64,000 bases of DNA, taken from Leuctra nigra. Lineage: Eukaryota > Arthropoda > Insecta > Plecoptera > Leuctridae. The notes under the pieces are model-generated. The model was not told the origin of the DNA. It saw nothing but the letters and a program-made list of their open reading frames with translations, and did not search any database. The stretch is from positions 20,385,246-20,449,245 of the forward strand of contig OW203773.1 of the NCBI GenBank assembly GCA_934045905.1. Reading direction: 5' to 3'. This document shows positions 10,643 to 20,873 of this stretch, piece after piece. The translations under genes were made by a program, and so were the position numbers. Each line of letters begins with the position of its first letter. Position 1 is the first letter of the stretch.

Positions 10643-13357
10643 ATGGCTGCACAACCAGACACATTGTACTCCTCGAGGTTTTTCACCTGGAACACAAATG
10701 GTCTCGCCACTGACCGCAGAATAGAACTATCAGACTACATGCAGAGTAGAGACCTTCTCATAGGTCTTCTCCAAGAAACACATCTTCGCCCGACTCATTC
10801 TTTCAAACAGTCCGGACACAACATCTACCGGACAGACAGTACTCGACAATCAATCAGAGCTCGAGGAGGCACGGCTATTATTGTCAACTCTTCCATCAAA
10901 CACCACGAGATTGACCTCCCGCCGCTACTCTCCATTGAAGCTACTGGAGTTGAAGTTCAGACCCCAACAGGACCACTACGCTTGATCTCGGCCTACATCC
11001 CGCCTAGAATGAAACTCGACACAGATGAGATTGCTTCCTTGCTGGACTCTCCACTGCCGACAATCATTGCAGGAGACCTCAACGCGAAGAACAAGGCGTG
11101 GAACTCAGCAGTCAACAACTTGAAAGGCACGCAACTTCTAAGACACTCCAGACTTCTAGATTACAATGTAGCCGGCCCGACTGAAGCAACGCACTACATT
11201 GGTAACCGTCAGCGCGCCGACGTCCTCGACATCGCGGTCTACAACAATCTAAAGCAATCCATCTCTCTAACCACAGATATTTCTCTCTCTTCAGACCACA
11301 ATCCAGTGGTAATTGAAGTGGGTGACAGGCTGATGACAAGAGAGACGCTCACCAAGTACTGCTTCGAGCGCGCTGATTGGAAGAGCTTCCAAGAACATCT
11401 CCACCAATCAGTTAGCAAAACTCCAATAACATCTGCTGAATCCCTAGACGAGAGCGCATCTCAACTTACTTCAGCCATTCAGGAGGCGGTAGACCTGTTT
11501 GTCCCCAAGCAGACAAAGAAGAACCAATCCATCTTCGACCTACCAGACGGATTGAAGAAATCGGTACAAATTAAAAACGTTGCCAGGAGAAGATGGCAAA
11601 AAGTCAGAACTCCGGATCTCAAAGAGCATTACGACGATCTTGTGAAGAAACTGCGTACAGAGCTCACGGCACATCGTAAGAAGATATGGAACGATGCAGT
11701 GGGGAAGCTACAAGTCGCTGATCGCTCAATCTGGACAATGTCACGCCGACTACAGAAGAAACCGGTTCCAAATCCACCGATACAAGGTCCACACCATCTG
11801 GCCTGTAGCCCCGAGGACAAAGTTGAAGTGTTGGCAGCCTGTCTCGAGGAAACATTCACTCCCAACGCAAGCACCGCTGACACAGCAGCACTTGAACAGG
11901 AGCTCCGTGACTTCACCGCAGAACATCAGCAAATAGCAGCAAGTGAACCAGACCGTGATCAAGAGGATCCCTGCTCGATAACCGAACTAATCCACCATGC
12001 CAAGAGTATGAAGCTGAGAAAGGCCCCTGGAGATGACTGTATCAACACCATCACGATCAATAACCTCCCACCATCAACCGCCCAGAGGATAGTTGACATT
12101 TTCAATGCATCAATGCGCCTCCGACATTTTCCGGCTATTTGGAAAAAGGCTCGAGTAGTTGTTTTCCAAAAACCCGGAAAATCACCGAGAGATCCACGCA
12201 ACTATCGACCGATCAGTTTGCTGAGCAACATTGCCAAACTTCTGGAACGTGTCCTTCAGCGTCGTCTCATGGCGCATATCTCGGAGATCGCAGTGCTCCC
12301 TCCAGAACAGTTTGGATTCAGACCAAAGCACAGCACCACACAGCAGCTCCTGAGAGTGACGAACATCATCACTCAAGGATCCAACAACAAGAAGCAGACA
12401 GGCATCGTCTTCTTAGACGTTGCCAAAGCGTTTGACCGCGTGTGGCACGAAGGACTTATTCTCAAGCTTTACCGGCTCCAAGCTCCGCCCTACTTGATAG
12501 AAACCATAAGATCATTTCTGACTGACAGAACTTTCTATGTAACCTACTTAGGAGTGAACTCATCTGTCAAGAAGATTTCTGCTGGGGTGCCTCAAGGTTC
12601 TACGCTCTCACCGGACCTATTTAACATCTACACGTATGACATCCCAGCTGACTTGCCTGAAACCAAGTTAGGCCTGTATGCAGACGACTTGGCTGTTATT
12701 GCCCAGTCCAAGAACACGAAGCTGCTCGGCACATATCTTCAGCCATCCCTTAACCGCATAATGGCATGGTATGCGCTGTGGAGAATCGCCATCAACGCCG
12801 ACAAGACCAAGGCAACCCTCTTCACGAAGAATAATGGTCTGATTCCCCCCGTCATCACAATTAACGGCCAGCAGATAGGCTGGGAACCCTCGAGCGTGTA
12901 CCTCGGGGTGACCCTCGACTTCCGCCTGAACTTCAGCCAGCATGTGGACACCATCTGCTCCAGAGCAATTGGAAAGCTGGCAGCATTAACACCGCTGTTC
13001 AGGAACCCTGACATGAGCCTCAAAAACAAGCTCTTGCTCTACACAGCGATTATCAGGCCAACATTGACTTATGCATCTCCGGTCTGGAGCTGGTGCTCGG
13101 AGGCTGTGAAGAAGCGAGTGCAGATCGTCCAGAACAAAGCACTACGACGAATCACTTCGGCGAGATGGTTCATCAGAAACGCCGACATCCATCGAGATCT
13201 TCAAGTCCCCACCATCGAGGACTTCTTCATGCAGCAGGCAGAGCAGCTCTACGAGTCCCTGGACGAGGCGCCCAACCAGCTCATCAGGGATCAACTACTC
13301 TACACTGTCAGCCCATGGGACCGCTACAAGCGTCCCATGTCATTGTTCATGGAGTAA
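10643..13357 (+). CDS. ORF2 of Jockey-type element 2 (endonuclease and reverse transcriptase)
   Basis: An intact 904-residue polyprotein. The N-terminus is an AP-type endonuclease (GLLQETHLRP, GDLNAKNKAWNS, SDHNPVVIEVGD). Reverse transcriptase follows with YRPISLLSNIAKLLER, QFGFRPKHSTTQQLLRV, FLDVAKAFDRVWHEGL, AGVPQGS and catalytic YADD near 12677-12688. The C-terminal domain ends in a SPWDRYKRP motif, matched by SPWDRFPRP in the displaced tail of element 1. Length and motif order fit the Jockey clade. The full frame suggests recent insertion, although ORF1 is truncated, so the copy is not autonomous. Confidence 0.9.
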   Translation: MAAQPDTLYSSRFFTWNTNGLATDRRIELSDYMQSRDLLIGLLQETHLRPTHSFKQSGHNIYRTDSTRQSIRARGGTAIIVNSSIKHHEIDLPPLLSIEATGVEVQTPTGPLRLISAYIPPRMKLDTDEIASLLDSPLPTIIAGDLNAKNKAWNSAVNNLKGTQLLRHSRLLDYNVAGPTEATHYIGNRQRADVLDIAVYNNLKQSISLTTDISLSSDHNPVVIEVGDRLMTRETLTKYCFERADWKSFQEHLHQSVSKTPITSAESLDESASQLTSAIQEAVDLFVPKQTKKNQSIFDLPDGLKKSVQIKNVARRRWQKVRTPDLKEHYDDLVKKLRTELTAHRKKIWNDAVGKLQVADRSIWTMSRRLQKKPVPNPPIQGPHHLACSPEDKVEVLAACLEETFTPNASTADTAALEQELRDFTAEHQQIAASEPDRDQEDPCSITELIHHAKSMKLRKAPGDDCINTITINNLPPSTAQRIVDIFNASMRLRHFPAIWKKARVVVFQKPGKSPRDPRNYRPISLLSNIAKLLERVLQRRLMAHISEIAVLPPEQFGFRPKHSTTQQLLRVTNIITQGSNNKKQTGIVFLDVAKAFDRVWHEGLILKLYRLQAPPYLIETIRSFLTDRTFYVTYLGVNSSVKKISAGVPQGSTLSPDLFNIYTYDIPADLPETKLGLYADDLAVIAQSKNTKLLGTYLQPSLNRIMAWYALWRIAINADKTKATLFTKNNGLIPPVITINGQQIGWEPSSVYLGVTLDFRLNFSQHVDTICSRAIGKLAALTPLFRNPDMSLKNKLLLYTAIIRPTLTYASPVWSWCSEAVKKRVQIVQNKALRRITSARWFIRNADIHRDLQVPTIEDFFMQQAEQLYESLDEAPNQLIRDQLLYTVSPWDRYKRPMSLFME

Positions 13358-13564
13358 TCCGTGAGACTCCACCCAGCGTCAGCAGACGACGCATCTGAAG
13401 AACCCCTACCCGAGCAGCAATATTCTAGAAGGCTGGGTTATAAACGTATTTTATACATGGTACCAGACAACCCGTTAGAATATTCATTGTTCTAACACGA
13501 TAGACAGGAAGCGAGTAAAACTTATACGCGCGCAATTGGAGCACCTTCTGTCTCTAGCCGCTCG

Positions 13565-13574
13565 TCAGGCCGAC
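13565..13574 (+). repeat. 10-bp target-site duplication, right copy
   Basis: Second copy of TCAGGCCGAC, immediately followed by the continuation of ORF2 of element 1. Confidence 0.85.
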
Positions 13575-13869
13575 TCTCAGCTACGCCGCTCCTGTCTGGA
13601 GCGGCTGCGCTACGCACCTGCTGCGAATCCTGCAGCGGGTGCAAAACAAGGTAGGGAAGCTCATCCTAGGGGTCCCACGCTTCACGAGATCCGATGACGT
13701 CCACCAGCAGCTGGATTTGGAGTTCTTGGCGGACCATCTGCTCCGGATCAACCAACGGTTCTACGAGCAGCTCGCCGAGAACTCCAACCCACTCATCGAG
13801 CGTCTCAGCCGCATAGAGGCGAGTCCGTGGGATCGATTTCCACGGCCAACCTCAGCGTTGGATATCTGA
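13575..13869 (+). CDS. ORF2 of Jockey-type element 1, C-terminal part
   Basis: About 98 codons that continue ORF2 of element 1 in phase after the nested DNA transposon. They include APVWSG, LQRVQNKVGKLILGVPRF, a domain aligning with the C-terminus of element 2 ORF2, and a closing SPWDRFPRP motif before the TGA at 13867-13869. Joining the two segments at the duplication gives 899 codons from ATG 7365, against 905 in element 2. Confidence 0.85.
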
Positions 13870-14001
13870 GGGCGCTGTCAGTCGCCGACTAAATTCGTGA
13901 AGAATTTCGTGCCGACCAATCATAATGCAGCAGGTAAAATTGGCATCAAGCCAGATGTCCTGATTTCATTGGTCAACAGGCCAATCAGCCAGAAGGAGGA
14001 C

Positions 14002-14014
14002 GGAAGTCAACCTA
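14002..14014 (+). repeat. 13-bp target-site duplication, right copy
   Basis: GGAAGTCAACCTA, identical to 5892-5904, marks the 3' boundary of Jockey-type element 1. Confidence 0.7.
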
Positions 14015-14455
14015 ATTGTAGGTAAACGCGTTAGACGCTCAAATGGTCACGTGACCAACAGCTAAGCCACGCCCAAGTGAAATCTGATTGGCTCGCTGAT
14101 TGAAGATCGCCACTCTCATTGGCTTAGAAAAGAAATAAAATAAGAAAATCGAAAATATCTGGAAATTTAATATGGTGAGGTATCAATATTATATTTTATT
14201 CGCAAAGCGTAGATTTTTTTACACTGAAAAACATTTTTTTCAAAGAATTGTTATTAGAAGCACGCCCCTCAGACCTAGTTAAACACCAACATTTCCACTC
14301 CAGACAGAAACAACCATATAACACTGTGGTAAAAACTGCAACTTTATGTGGATAGCCCATTGTTTTATGGTATATTTGGAATCAGCGTATTTTTATCTGT
14401 ATAATTATGAAGTTTTATCGAAATATCATTTACATGCAGTTTTGAAAGGAAGACT

Positions 14456-14510
14456 TTAAGGTGGCGCGATCACTCGAGGCACAGCCTCGGATCTTCATAT
14501 TTTTTTGTGT
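14456..14510 (+). mobile_element. Solo end of the TTAA-flanked foldback family
   Basis: TTAA followed by GGTGGCGCGATCACTCGAGG and then CTCGGATCTTCATATTTTT. This matches the terminus of the complete element at 59108-59856. The matching opposite end is not seen nearby. Confidence 0.6.
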
Positions 14511-15199
14511 AGGGAAGGTTGCCTATGTTGGACCACTTTTTTATTTCCTCATTTTTGGGAGAGTTCAAAATAATTCATCAATATTGCGCCCTTTATTGTT
14601 TTTTTTCTAACATACGGGCTTCAGAAAAAAAATATAAAGAACTTGACAAATTGTTCCAAATTAGGAAGCAGGTCTCCTAAATTGGACCAGTGGGTGCCTT
14701 ATTTTTACCATGTGTGCATACATATTTATTGAAAATTGCAAGAAAAACATTCGTTTAAATCGTTTAAATCGTTTAAATCGTTTAAATCGAAAGAAATCAC
14801 TGAAGTGAACATTCAGTGAAAATTCTGCACTTTTGGACACTTTATCTGTTTTTTGTGTGTTTTCTTTTGTGTTTGGCCCGACGACACAGGTCACAATTTT
14901 GTGTATAATTTGAGAACTGATCTCTGATTGTTTCAAAAATCGAAAATCAAAATGCTCCGATTAATTTCAAATTTTGCATGGAAGCTACTATTTTCTAGTC
15001 ACAGGAGAAAGATATTCGAGTGAAAGGTAACCCATCTTTTCATCTCTTGATCATCATCTTGATGATTGCCAGGCAGACTGAACTATGACGTAGGTGGTCA
15101 CGTGGTATTGAATCGAGCCCAATTAGTCAAATAATCACATGACGTATGAGTTTTAATTAATCCGTAGTTTGATCGAAAATTAGCAAATTCATGATACGT

Positions 15200-15341
15200 T
15201 GTTCTGTTATCAATTGTTTCAGAGTATATAGAGGGAAAGTTCGAATGAAAATCATATACTTTGGTAATGATGTCGTTGGATCGTGTTCGGTTGGGGATGT
15301 TGCGCGTATTCGTGCTCGCTCATCAACGCGTTTCTCTTAGA
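15200..15341 (+). mobile_element. Diverged 3' end of a Helentron-like repeat
   Basis: Contains GTGCTCGCTCATCAACGCG followed by TTTCTCTTAGAGTTATCCC, a diverged form of the terminus seen at 331, 19401 and 22288. Upstream sequence from about 14900 resembles the body of the family but is too degraded to bound. Confidence 0.45.
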
Positions 15342-15417
15342 GTTATCCCCGTTAACTTGGCCCATGTTTTGATATCATTACTGTGCATGTAATGATATGA
15401 TAATATCATGTAATGAT

Positions 15418-15450
15418 AATATAAACGATATCTTTTAGATATCGTTTATA
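15418..15450. repeat. Perfect 15-bp stem hairpin
   Basis: ATATAAACGATATCT pairs with AGATATCGTTTATAT across a TTT loop. It sits just beyond a Helentron-like end. No function can be assigned. Confidence 0.6.
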
Positions 15451-15867
15451 TTTTTTTAGTTGAAGGTACTTGGATTGAATATTTACACGGCGTGGGTATG
15501 TTGATAATAGGTACCTACTTGAACATCAAATCGCCACAATGTCTTTGATGCGCCACACATCGGCTAAGTCTACACATACTTACTTTGAGCCATTTATCAA
15601 TAGACCTTGAGTGCTCTTTCTTTACATTCACCTATAACAAAAATACAGAGTAATGAACAAAAACAAAATTGTGTGATCATTTGATGAATTCATTGCGTAA
15701 TTTGAAGATGCGAACATTTAAAAAGTAAAAAAAAATAATAAAAGAGGAAATTATATTTGTTGTTTTTGTGAAACCAAAGAATATATTTTTATATGCTATT
15801 TTGCAGTTGGATACAAAAAAATCATTCCAAATTATAGAAATCTAAATTTTTTGGCAACGTGAATCAC

Positions 15868-16155
15868 CTTCACAGCCTTCTCCAGTAAAGCCTTCATTAT
15901 ATCCAGATAATTCTTCTCCATCCCTTCCCTAATCTTCTTCTTCTTGACTTCATCCTTTTCTTTCGCACATTCTTCATCTATCTTCTTTGCGTCGTAGGCT
16001 TCTGCCGCACAATGCAGTGGTATAGACCTGAAGCCAACATTCGACTCTGTGGTAGCCTTGTCCCAGTGTTTCAACATCTCCTGGACTCCTTCCAACCAGC
16101 CACTTTTGACGAAGCTGTAGGTTGGTCTCATCTTGTCTTTAGCAGGCTCGTTCAA
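15868..16155 (-). CDS. Ankyrin-repeat protein, exon
   Basis: Minus-strand exon of 288 bp (96 codons, phase 0). The acceptor is ATACTTCTAG before 16155 and the donor is AAG|GTGATT at 15867. It encodes an ankyrin-type helix pair (YSFVKSGWLEGVQEML, SIPLHCAAEA) followed by a charged Lys/Glu linker (KEKDEVKKKKIREG) and a helix ending ALLEKAVK. The same ...LLEKA.. ending occurs in the exon at 19763-19533, supporting membership in one gene. Intron-spanning repeats follow it on both sides. Confidence 0.65.
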
Positions 16156-16649
16156 CTAGAAGTATAGAAGTCAACTATATGTACAAATTCTCCCCACCGG
16201 ACAATATTCAAAATGGTCGACTTAGATTCTTCTCTTTCTCCCGCTGTGTTCGTCTTTCGGCAGGATTTTTTTTTTAAATGTAAAGAACAAAGCAACTTTA
16301 TTTGGCGAATACCCATCTTAAATAAGTAATGAAACGTTTTATTTGATTCAAATTTTAAGGGGGGAACAACAAATATCCCATCGCAAAAATATGTTTTATT
16401 GAAATTAACAGTATTTATTAATTTTTCCAAAATTTCAACTATATTGTAAGTCATAAAATGTTGTTTTAGGGGATTCCAGAGGGGGGTGGGGGGGTATGAC
16501 TTTTTAATTTCAGGGCAAATATTGTTAGTAAAATTCCTAGTAGAATTCTCAATTCTTTCATCGGAACAAACCGTCACCACTGCCTGCTATCACCCGATGG
16601 TTCCGAAAACGTCCACGACATCATTGTTAGTAAATGTCAGCTAAGACCA
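16156..16649. other. Intron with one dispersed repeat
   Basis: AT-rich. At 16562-16622 a segment (GGAACAAACCGTCACCACTG, then ATGGTTCCGAAAACGTCC) is shared in inverse orientation with 39040-39100. No exon was recognised, and the long minus frame here has no domain. Confidence 0.45.
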
Positions 16650-17047
16650 ATCCCCATAAAAACACACCGTGTAAAAATACCAGCCAAGTCTGTTCAACTA
16701 TAAAAAAAAATAGAAGAAATCTAAAAAATTCAGCACTGAAAAGTTGTGATATCAAAAAATGGGCCAAGTCAAAACATGATTTTAAAAACCGAAATATACT
16801 CGGCGCATCGTGTATAAATAATATAGACGAATGCCAAAAATCAAATGAACCTAATATAAATAATATACCTAAATGCCCTAAAAAGACGATGCGCCGAGTA
16901 TATTTCAGTTTTTAAAATCATGTTTTGACTTGGCCCATTTTTTGATATCACAACTTTTCAGTGCTGGATTTTTTAGATTTCTTCTATGATTTTATAGTTG
17001 AACAGACTTGGCTGGTATTTTTACACGGAGTGTTTTTTTATGGGGAT
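16650..17047. mobile_element. Foldback MITE, family B
   Basis: A 398-bp element whose arms of about 170 bp are near-perfect inverses. The left end is ATCCCCATAAAAACACACCG and the right end is GAGTGTTTTTTTATGGGGAT. A partial copy of its right arm lies at 23008-23107. No coding capacity. Confidence 0.8.
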
Positions 17048-17159
17048 ATCACTCCTTTTTTAGATTATTCTCACACTTGTAACACAAATCGGAGCAACAA
17101 TGACTTATTCCTTTAAAAAGATAAGCCATTTCCTATTTGGATACTAAGAAAAGTTGTGT

Positions 17160-17580
17160 TTGGTGGAATATCGAAAGCTTCGTTCCAATCGGTCCAGCCG
17201 TTTTCAAGATATGGCATCACTTCCGGTTTAGAAAATGGCGGCTGAAATCACTGCCACCAAGAATTTATTTACCTATTGTGTCAGTATAAGCCTTCTGAAT
17301 ATGTAGTTATTGCAATAAGATTAAAGTCTGATTCTTCATTTTTATGACGTCATTTCCAGTTTCAGTAATAGTAAATTTCTTTTTTATATATGACCGTCCG
17401 AATCGATTGGCGCAAATTTCGTTCCGATCGGTCCAGCCGTTTTTGAGGTATGACGAAACTTCCGGTTTCAAAATGGCGGCACAACAAATTCATAAGAGCA
17501 AGGTATCTACAGGAAGACAACCTGGATACGTGGTGAAAATTACAGATCAATCGGCCCAGCCGTTTAGGCAGTGGCGAGAC
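17160..17580 (+). repeat. Dispersed repeat with reiterated 'TCGGTCCAGCCGTTTT' units
   Basis: Three related units near 17185, 17415 and 17545 share ATCGGTCCAGCCGTTT, followed in the first two by ...CTTCCGGTTT..AAATGGCGGC. A 126-codon frame over this region crosses the units and shows no domain, so I treat it as repeat. Confidence 0.5.
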
Positions 17581-17764
17581 CGCGGAATTTATTGGAATTT
17601 GATGAATCATCTGAAGAAAGCCGTACAATTTCACGGTTTTCACGGTCCGCCAGTTTGCAAACGGCATAACGGTTTGTTCCCAAATTTGGTATATGTAGTG
17701 GGGTGGGCCATAGCTCGAAATTAAGATATTTCGCAACAATATGAGATTTCATAATTTTGAGATC

Positions 17765-17900
17765 CAGTAGGCCGAAAATGCCACTTTGATGCTTACAGTA
17801 AAAGTGGGTTGCTCCAGCCTTTAGGTTTGAACGGTATGTTGTGTGAGAGTGTGCGCGCCGTACGACTTGGCTGGCGTGGAGCGACCGCTCCACTAGATAT
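17765..17900 (+). repeat. Dispersed repeat shared with 22912-22977
   Basis: GTACGACTTGGCTGG..GACCGCTCCACTAG here matches, in inverse orientation, CTAGTGGAGCGGTC..CAAGCCAAGTCGTAC near 22913-22950. The family and full length are unknown. Confidence 0.5.
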
Positions 17901-18130
17901 TTAGCAAAATCAATAAATTTTGGAAAGTAAAAAAAAAAATATCCGGGACGATCCAAACTGGTTTAAGACGATTCACAGAAAAGATCGAAACTGTACAACC
18001 GTTCAACATAGCAAGCTAAACTTTAAATTTTTATTTTGTTTTTAAATTAATTTTGCTTAATTTTTAAAGAATTTGCATTTTTCGTTATTTTATATTATTT
18101 TTTAAAGTTTACTAAGGCAGCCAAAGTTAG

Positions 18131-18157
18131 TTTCTCGGGGGCGAAGCCCCCGAGAAA
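18131..18157. repeat. Perfect 12-bp GC-rich hairpin
   Basis: TTTCTCGGGGGC pairs with GCCCCCGAGAAA across a GAA loop. A related GGCAAAGCCCCCAGAAAA motif occurs near 45034. It is likely part of a dispersed repeat. Confidence 0.6.
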
Positions 18158-18363
18158 ATTTTATATCAAGGCCTATCATTTGGGTGCAATTTTGATGCTA
18201 TAACTTCACCAGATTTTGTTAGGGGAAAAGCACGATATTTCTATAAAGAATTTTAATTTTGTCTGAAAGTATGAACTAGTTTTCGTGATATTTAGCGCCC
18301 CCCTGGACCTTTATTAAAGAAATTATAACTTTTATAAGCACTTGTTATCGTGATATTTTCTTA

Positions 18364-19401
18364 TTGAGCGAGCGAAGCGAGCGACTCCTTTTGACTCTTT
18401 TGACACGGACCTCTATTTTTTTTTTTTTTTTGTTTTTGTTTTTGGATGCTAAAGGAAGCAATAGAAGTCGCACCGTTTCACCGATCGATCTGAAATTTTG
18501 CACACATGTAGAGACAACCTTCTCTGTTTGCAGACCCCAATTTTTTTTGAAATCCATTCATTGGTTCATTGGTAAAATAAATATCTTCTGATAGGTTGAA
18601 AAATGAAAATGGTCTTCGATTAATCTGGTCAAACTCATATTTTGCATGGTCATTAGGACCAACATTGTCTCTTATTTTCCAAATTTTCATCCCAATCATT
18701 TAAGAATGTATGAACTTATTGACATTTTTTATAGCTCTCAGAAATGAAACATTGAAAATGAATGTTTACCCACTGCAACTGAATCTGATTTGATTTAGGT
18801 ACAAGTGTGTTTAGATGCTACTTTCAATTTTCAGTGAAAAGTAGATACTTTTATGTTGAGTAAGTGGATCATATTTGAATAATTCAATATGGAACGTATT
18901 TCCAAACAAATCATTTTGAGTATTCGCAAAACTAAGGACCTTGATTGACTTTTCGTAAATTCGAATAGTTCTAATGGCCGTGCTTCCTGTGTTTTATAGA
19001 GTGGCGTTTGTTCTCTTCTTATGATCACACGTCATTTCAAATCTTTCCAGCATTTTGATTATTTTTGTTGAAAAGTTTGGCAATTTGGTGTTCTTTGTGA
19101 AGGTTTTAGTAAAATTTCCCCGCTTTTATAGCATGTGAACATAATTTATCGATAGTTTTTGTCCGAACATTGAAATTTAATATTACATTATAATACTTGT
19201 GGAAACGTTGGATTCATTCCGTGTCTGAGCTTCTGTCTAGCCTGACATTTCCTTTAAGAACTGTTTATCGTTTAATCTAGGTGTAGGTAATAATGTTAAA
19301 ACGTTTATTAAGTTTTCTATGTGTTAACGTTCTTCGGTTCTATGTTTGCGCACGTGTCCGGTGCTCGCTCATCAACGCGTTTCACGGAGCGTTTTCCTAG
19401 T
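18364..19401 (+). mobile_element. Helentron-like non-autonomous element (HINE/DINE-type), full copy
   Basis: The 5' end is TTGAGCGAGCGAAGCGAGCG, then a T-rich tract replacing the GT microsatellite of other copies. The body contains CGATCTGAAATTTTGCACACA, and the 3' end is GCTCGCTCATCAACGCGTTT then GAGCGTTTTCCTAGT. TGAGCGAGC and GCTCGCTCA are subterminal inverted repeats. A short hairpin precedes a CTAG-T end. These traits match Helentron-associated elements as described in insects. It has no coding capacity. Confidence 0.6.
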
Positions 19402-19438
19402 ATTTTTGACCGTGATATATGAAAAATTTAGTACATAT

Positions 19439-19478
19439 GCCAGGTCCAGGGGGGCGCTTGCGCCCCCCTGGACCTGGC
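19439..19478. repeat. Perfect 19-bp stem hairpin next to a splice donor
   Basis: GCCAGGTCCAGGGGGGCGC pairs perfectly with its inverse across a TT loop. It lies about 55 bp inside the intron downstream of the donor of the ankyrin exon at 19763-19533, within an unusually GC-rich block. It could affect splicing or be a repeat remnant. Confidence 0.75.
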
Positions 19479-19532
19479 GCCCCGGATGGTCGCCCGCCTC
19501 GCCCGCCCCTCGCGCCGGCCCTGTCACCTTAC

Positions 19533-19763
19533 CTTCTTCATAACGTCTTTCTCCTTGGCCTTCTCCAGCAGACATGTGAGTATCTCCTGGCTTCTGACGT
19601 CACCAGCCAGGCGCAGCACGGATCTGCCTTCTTGTGTCATGGCGGTAATATCAGCTCCATTGTCAACCAACTCCTCCACCCCAGCGCTCCATGCGGCCAT
19701 GATGGCGAGATGCAGAGGATGTCTTCCTTCCTTGTCGCACGCGTTCATCGATGAAGGGACTTC
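19533..19763 (-). CDS. Ankyrin-repeat protein, exon
   Basis: Minus-strand exon of 231 bp (77 codons, phase 0). The acceptor is ATTTTTTAAG before 19763 and the donor is AAG|GTAAGG at 19532. It shows canonical ankyrin repeats: a DKEGRHPLHLAI helix, GVEELVDNGADI, then TQEGRSVLRLAGD, ending in LLEKAKEKDVMKK. The exon is GC-rich. It matches the repeat spacing of the neighbouring exons of the same strand and phase. Confidence 0.75.
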
Positions 19764-20167
19764 CTTAAAAAATAAAAATACAACAATATGAACTTTAAAA
19801 GTATTAAAATTTACTTTTTTAAAAAGAGATAATTTCCACGATATCTAAAATTGTTACTCTAATATTCAATCAAAGATTGTACCACGTAGGCAATTAGTAT
19901 TACGTACTACCTATCTCTTGTACTTTTTTGCTGTTTTAACGGAGTTTGCTACTAGGTACTGTTTAATGACTCGACTAACGATTCGTTACTACATCAGCCA
20001 TCACAGTTCATTACCATAAATACCAAATTAAATTCCATTTTGGTAATACCATTTGTAATACCATACAAAATTACTGTCTATTTGTAGTATACGTACTTAT
20101 GGAGACAATAATCTTTGTGAATCCAGCCCTGACGTTGGCTTGCCCTATTGTGACATCTTCTACACAC

Positions 20168-20266
20168 CTTGATCAGCGACTTGGCTCCATCAATCCACCT
20201 GGCAGTGATGATCAAACTCCACAAGTCGGAGGGTAATTCCTCAGGAGGCGCCATCTTCAACCCGGC
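20168..20266 (-). CDS. Ankyrin-protein gene, small exon
   Basis: Minus-strand exon of 99 bp (33 codons, phase 0). The acceptor is TGTTCTTCAG before 20266 and the donor is AAG|GTGTGT at 20167. The peptide (PPEELPSDLWSLIITARWID, then GAKSLIK) has the helix-turn pattern of an ankyrin half-repeat, but no complete unit. The next exon upstream on this strand appears to be at 22800-22700, whose end joins in phase. Confidence 0.55.
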
Positions 20267-20737
20267 CTGAAGAACACAAAGATAAATGATGCAGAGTGGG
20301 AGAGAAGAGAAACAAGGAAGTCACGTTTTGATGTGGACACTGAACTGTCGGTGTTATATCTGTGTGTTATCTTTATCTTTATCTAGATAAAAAATATAAA
20401 ATTCAAACTGCATTTGTATGTATGAACATGCACGAACCTAAAATGTCAGACGATATGAAAAAGTAAAATCATCTCCGTTGGCTTGTTTTGTCGGCCCCGC
20501 TTTTAAAAAACATGAGTTCCCAAATAGGATTCGAAAATAATTAGGAAACAGTAACATTTAGTAAAAAAAAATGATCTATTATCTATTACAATTATCTAGA
20601 TTATTATTTTTTAATCTTTATCTATTCTCTAGATTAATTCTTGGAAATTTATCTATTATCTTATGTAGATAAATTTTTGGCAGGTTATCTTTACATTTAT
20701 CTAGATAAAAAATAAAATGATCTAATCACAACACTAG

Positions 20738-20873
20738 CAGCCTCATGCTGAAAGAGTTACCGACGCAACTCGGGGGACTTGCGTCCGCAAATGCTTTGAA
20801 TATCATACAGATAGCAGGAGTTGCGTCTGCAAGTATGGACTTGCGGACGCAATTAGTTGTGAGCATGAGGCTG
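20738..20873. mobile_element. 136-bp MITE
   Basis: Terminal inverted repeat CAGCCTCATGCT / AGCATGAGGCTG, with internal inverse TTGCGTCCGCAA-type motifs. TAG lies on both flanks and may be the target duplication. Confidence 0.65.

Larger units (their letters stand above)
10016..13440 (+). mobile_element. Jockey-type non-LTR retrotransposon 2, 5'-truncated
   Basis: Begins abruptly inside the first zinc knuckle of ORF1, which is the usual 5' truncation of target-primed reverse transcription. It contains the end of ORF1, a complete ORF2 and a short 3' UTR. Its proteins are related to element 1 but clearly diverged, so it is a different subfamily. The exact 3' end and target duplication could not be fixed. 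A hairpin-like inverted repeat lies near 13421-13485 (CAATATTCTAGAAGG against TTAGAATATTCATTG). Confidence 0.7.
9767..13564 (+). mobile_element. DNA transposon with 10-bp target duplication, carrying a second retroelement
   Basis: The ends are imperfect inverted repeats sharing CGGCTAGAG, then CAGAAGGTGCTCCAA, with AAGTTTTAC nearby on both sides. It is flanked by a perfect 10-bp duplication. It encodes no transposase. Its own DNA is only about 250 bp at the left and roughly 100-150 bp at the right, and the rest is Jockey-type element 2. A 9-11 bp duplication suggests a MULE-like or similar transposase acting in trans, but the superfamily is not proven. Confidence 0.75.
5905..14001 (+). mobile_element. 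Jockey-type non-LTR retrotransposon 1, interrupted by a nested insertion
   Basis: Perfect 13-bp direct repeats flank the element. It has a short 5' leader (5905-5980), ORF1 (5981-7378) and ORF2 (7365-9766 continuing at 13575-13869), then about 130 bp of 3' UTR without an obvious poly(A). Removing the DNA transposon at 9767-13564 and one copy of its 10-bp duplication gives an element of about 4.3 kb, normal for the Jockey clade. Base composition is GC-rich compared with the host introns. It sits in an intron of the ankyrin gene in the opposite orientation. Confidence 0.8.
14015..15867. other. Intron rich in degraded repeats
   Basis: No exon recognised. Contents: one end of the TTAA foldback family at 14456-14510 (TTAA, GGTGGCGCGATCACTCGAG), five tandem copies of a 9-10 bp ATCGTTTAA unit at about 14749-14790, a diverged Helentron-like copy ending near 15341, and a perfect hairpin at 15418-15450 (ATATAAACGATATCT, loop TTT). 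Confidence 0.55.

Noticed and set aside
10016..13440. Target duplication of Jockey-type element 2
   Set aside because: I compared sequence before 10016 with several points after 13357 and found no convincing direct repeat, so the borders are left approximate.
17344..17739. Overlapping 125-codon frames on both strands
   Set aside because: They run across dispersed repeat units, show no domain and lack a gene-like context.
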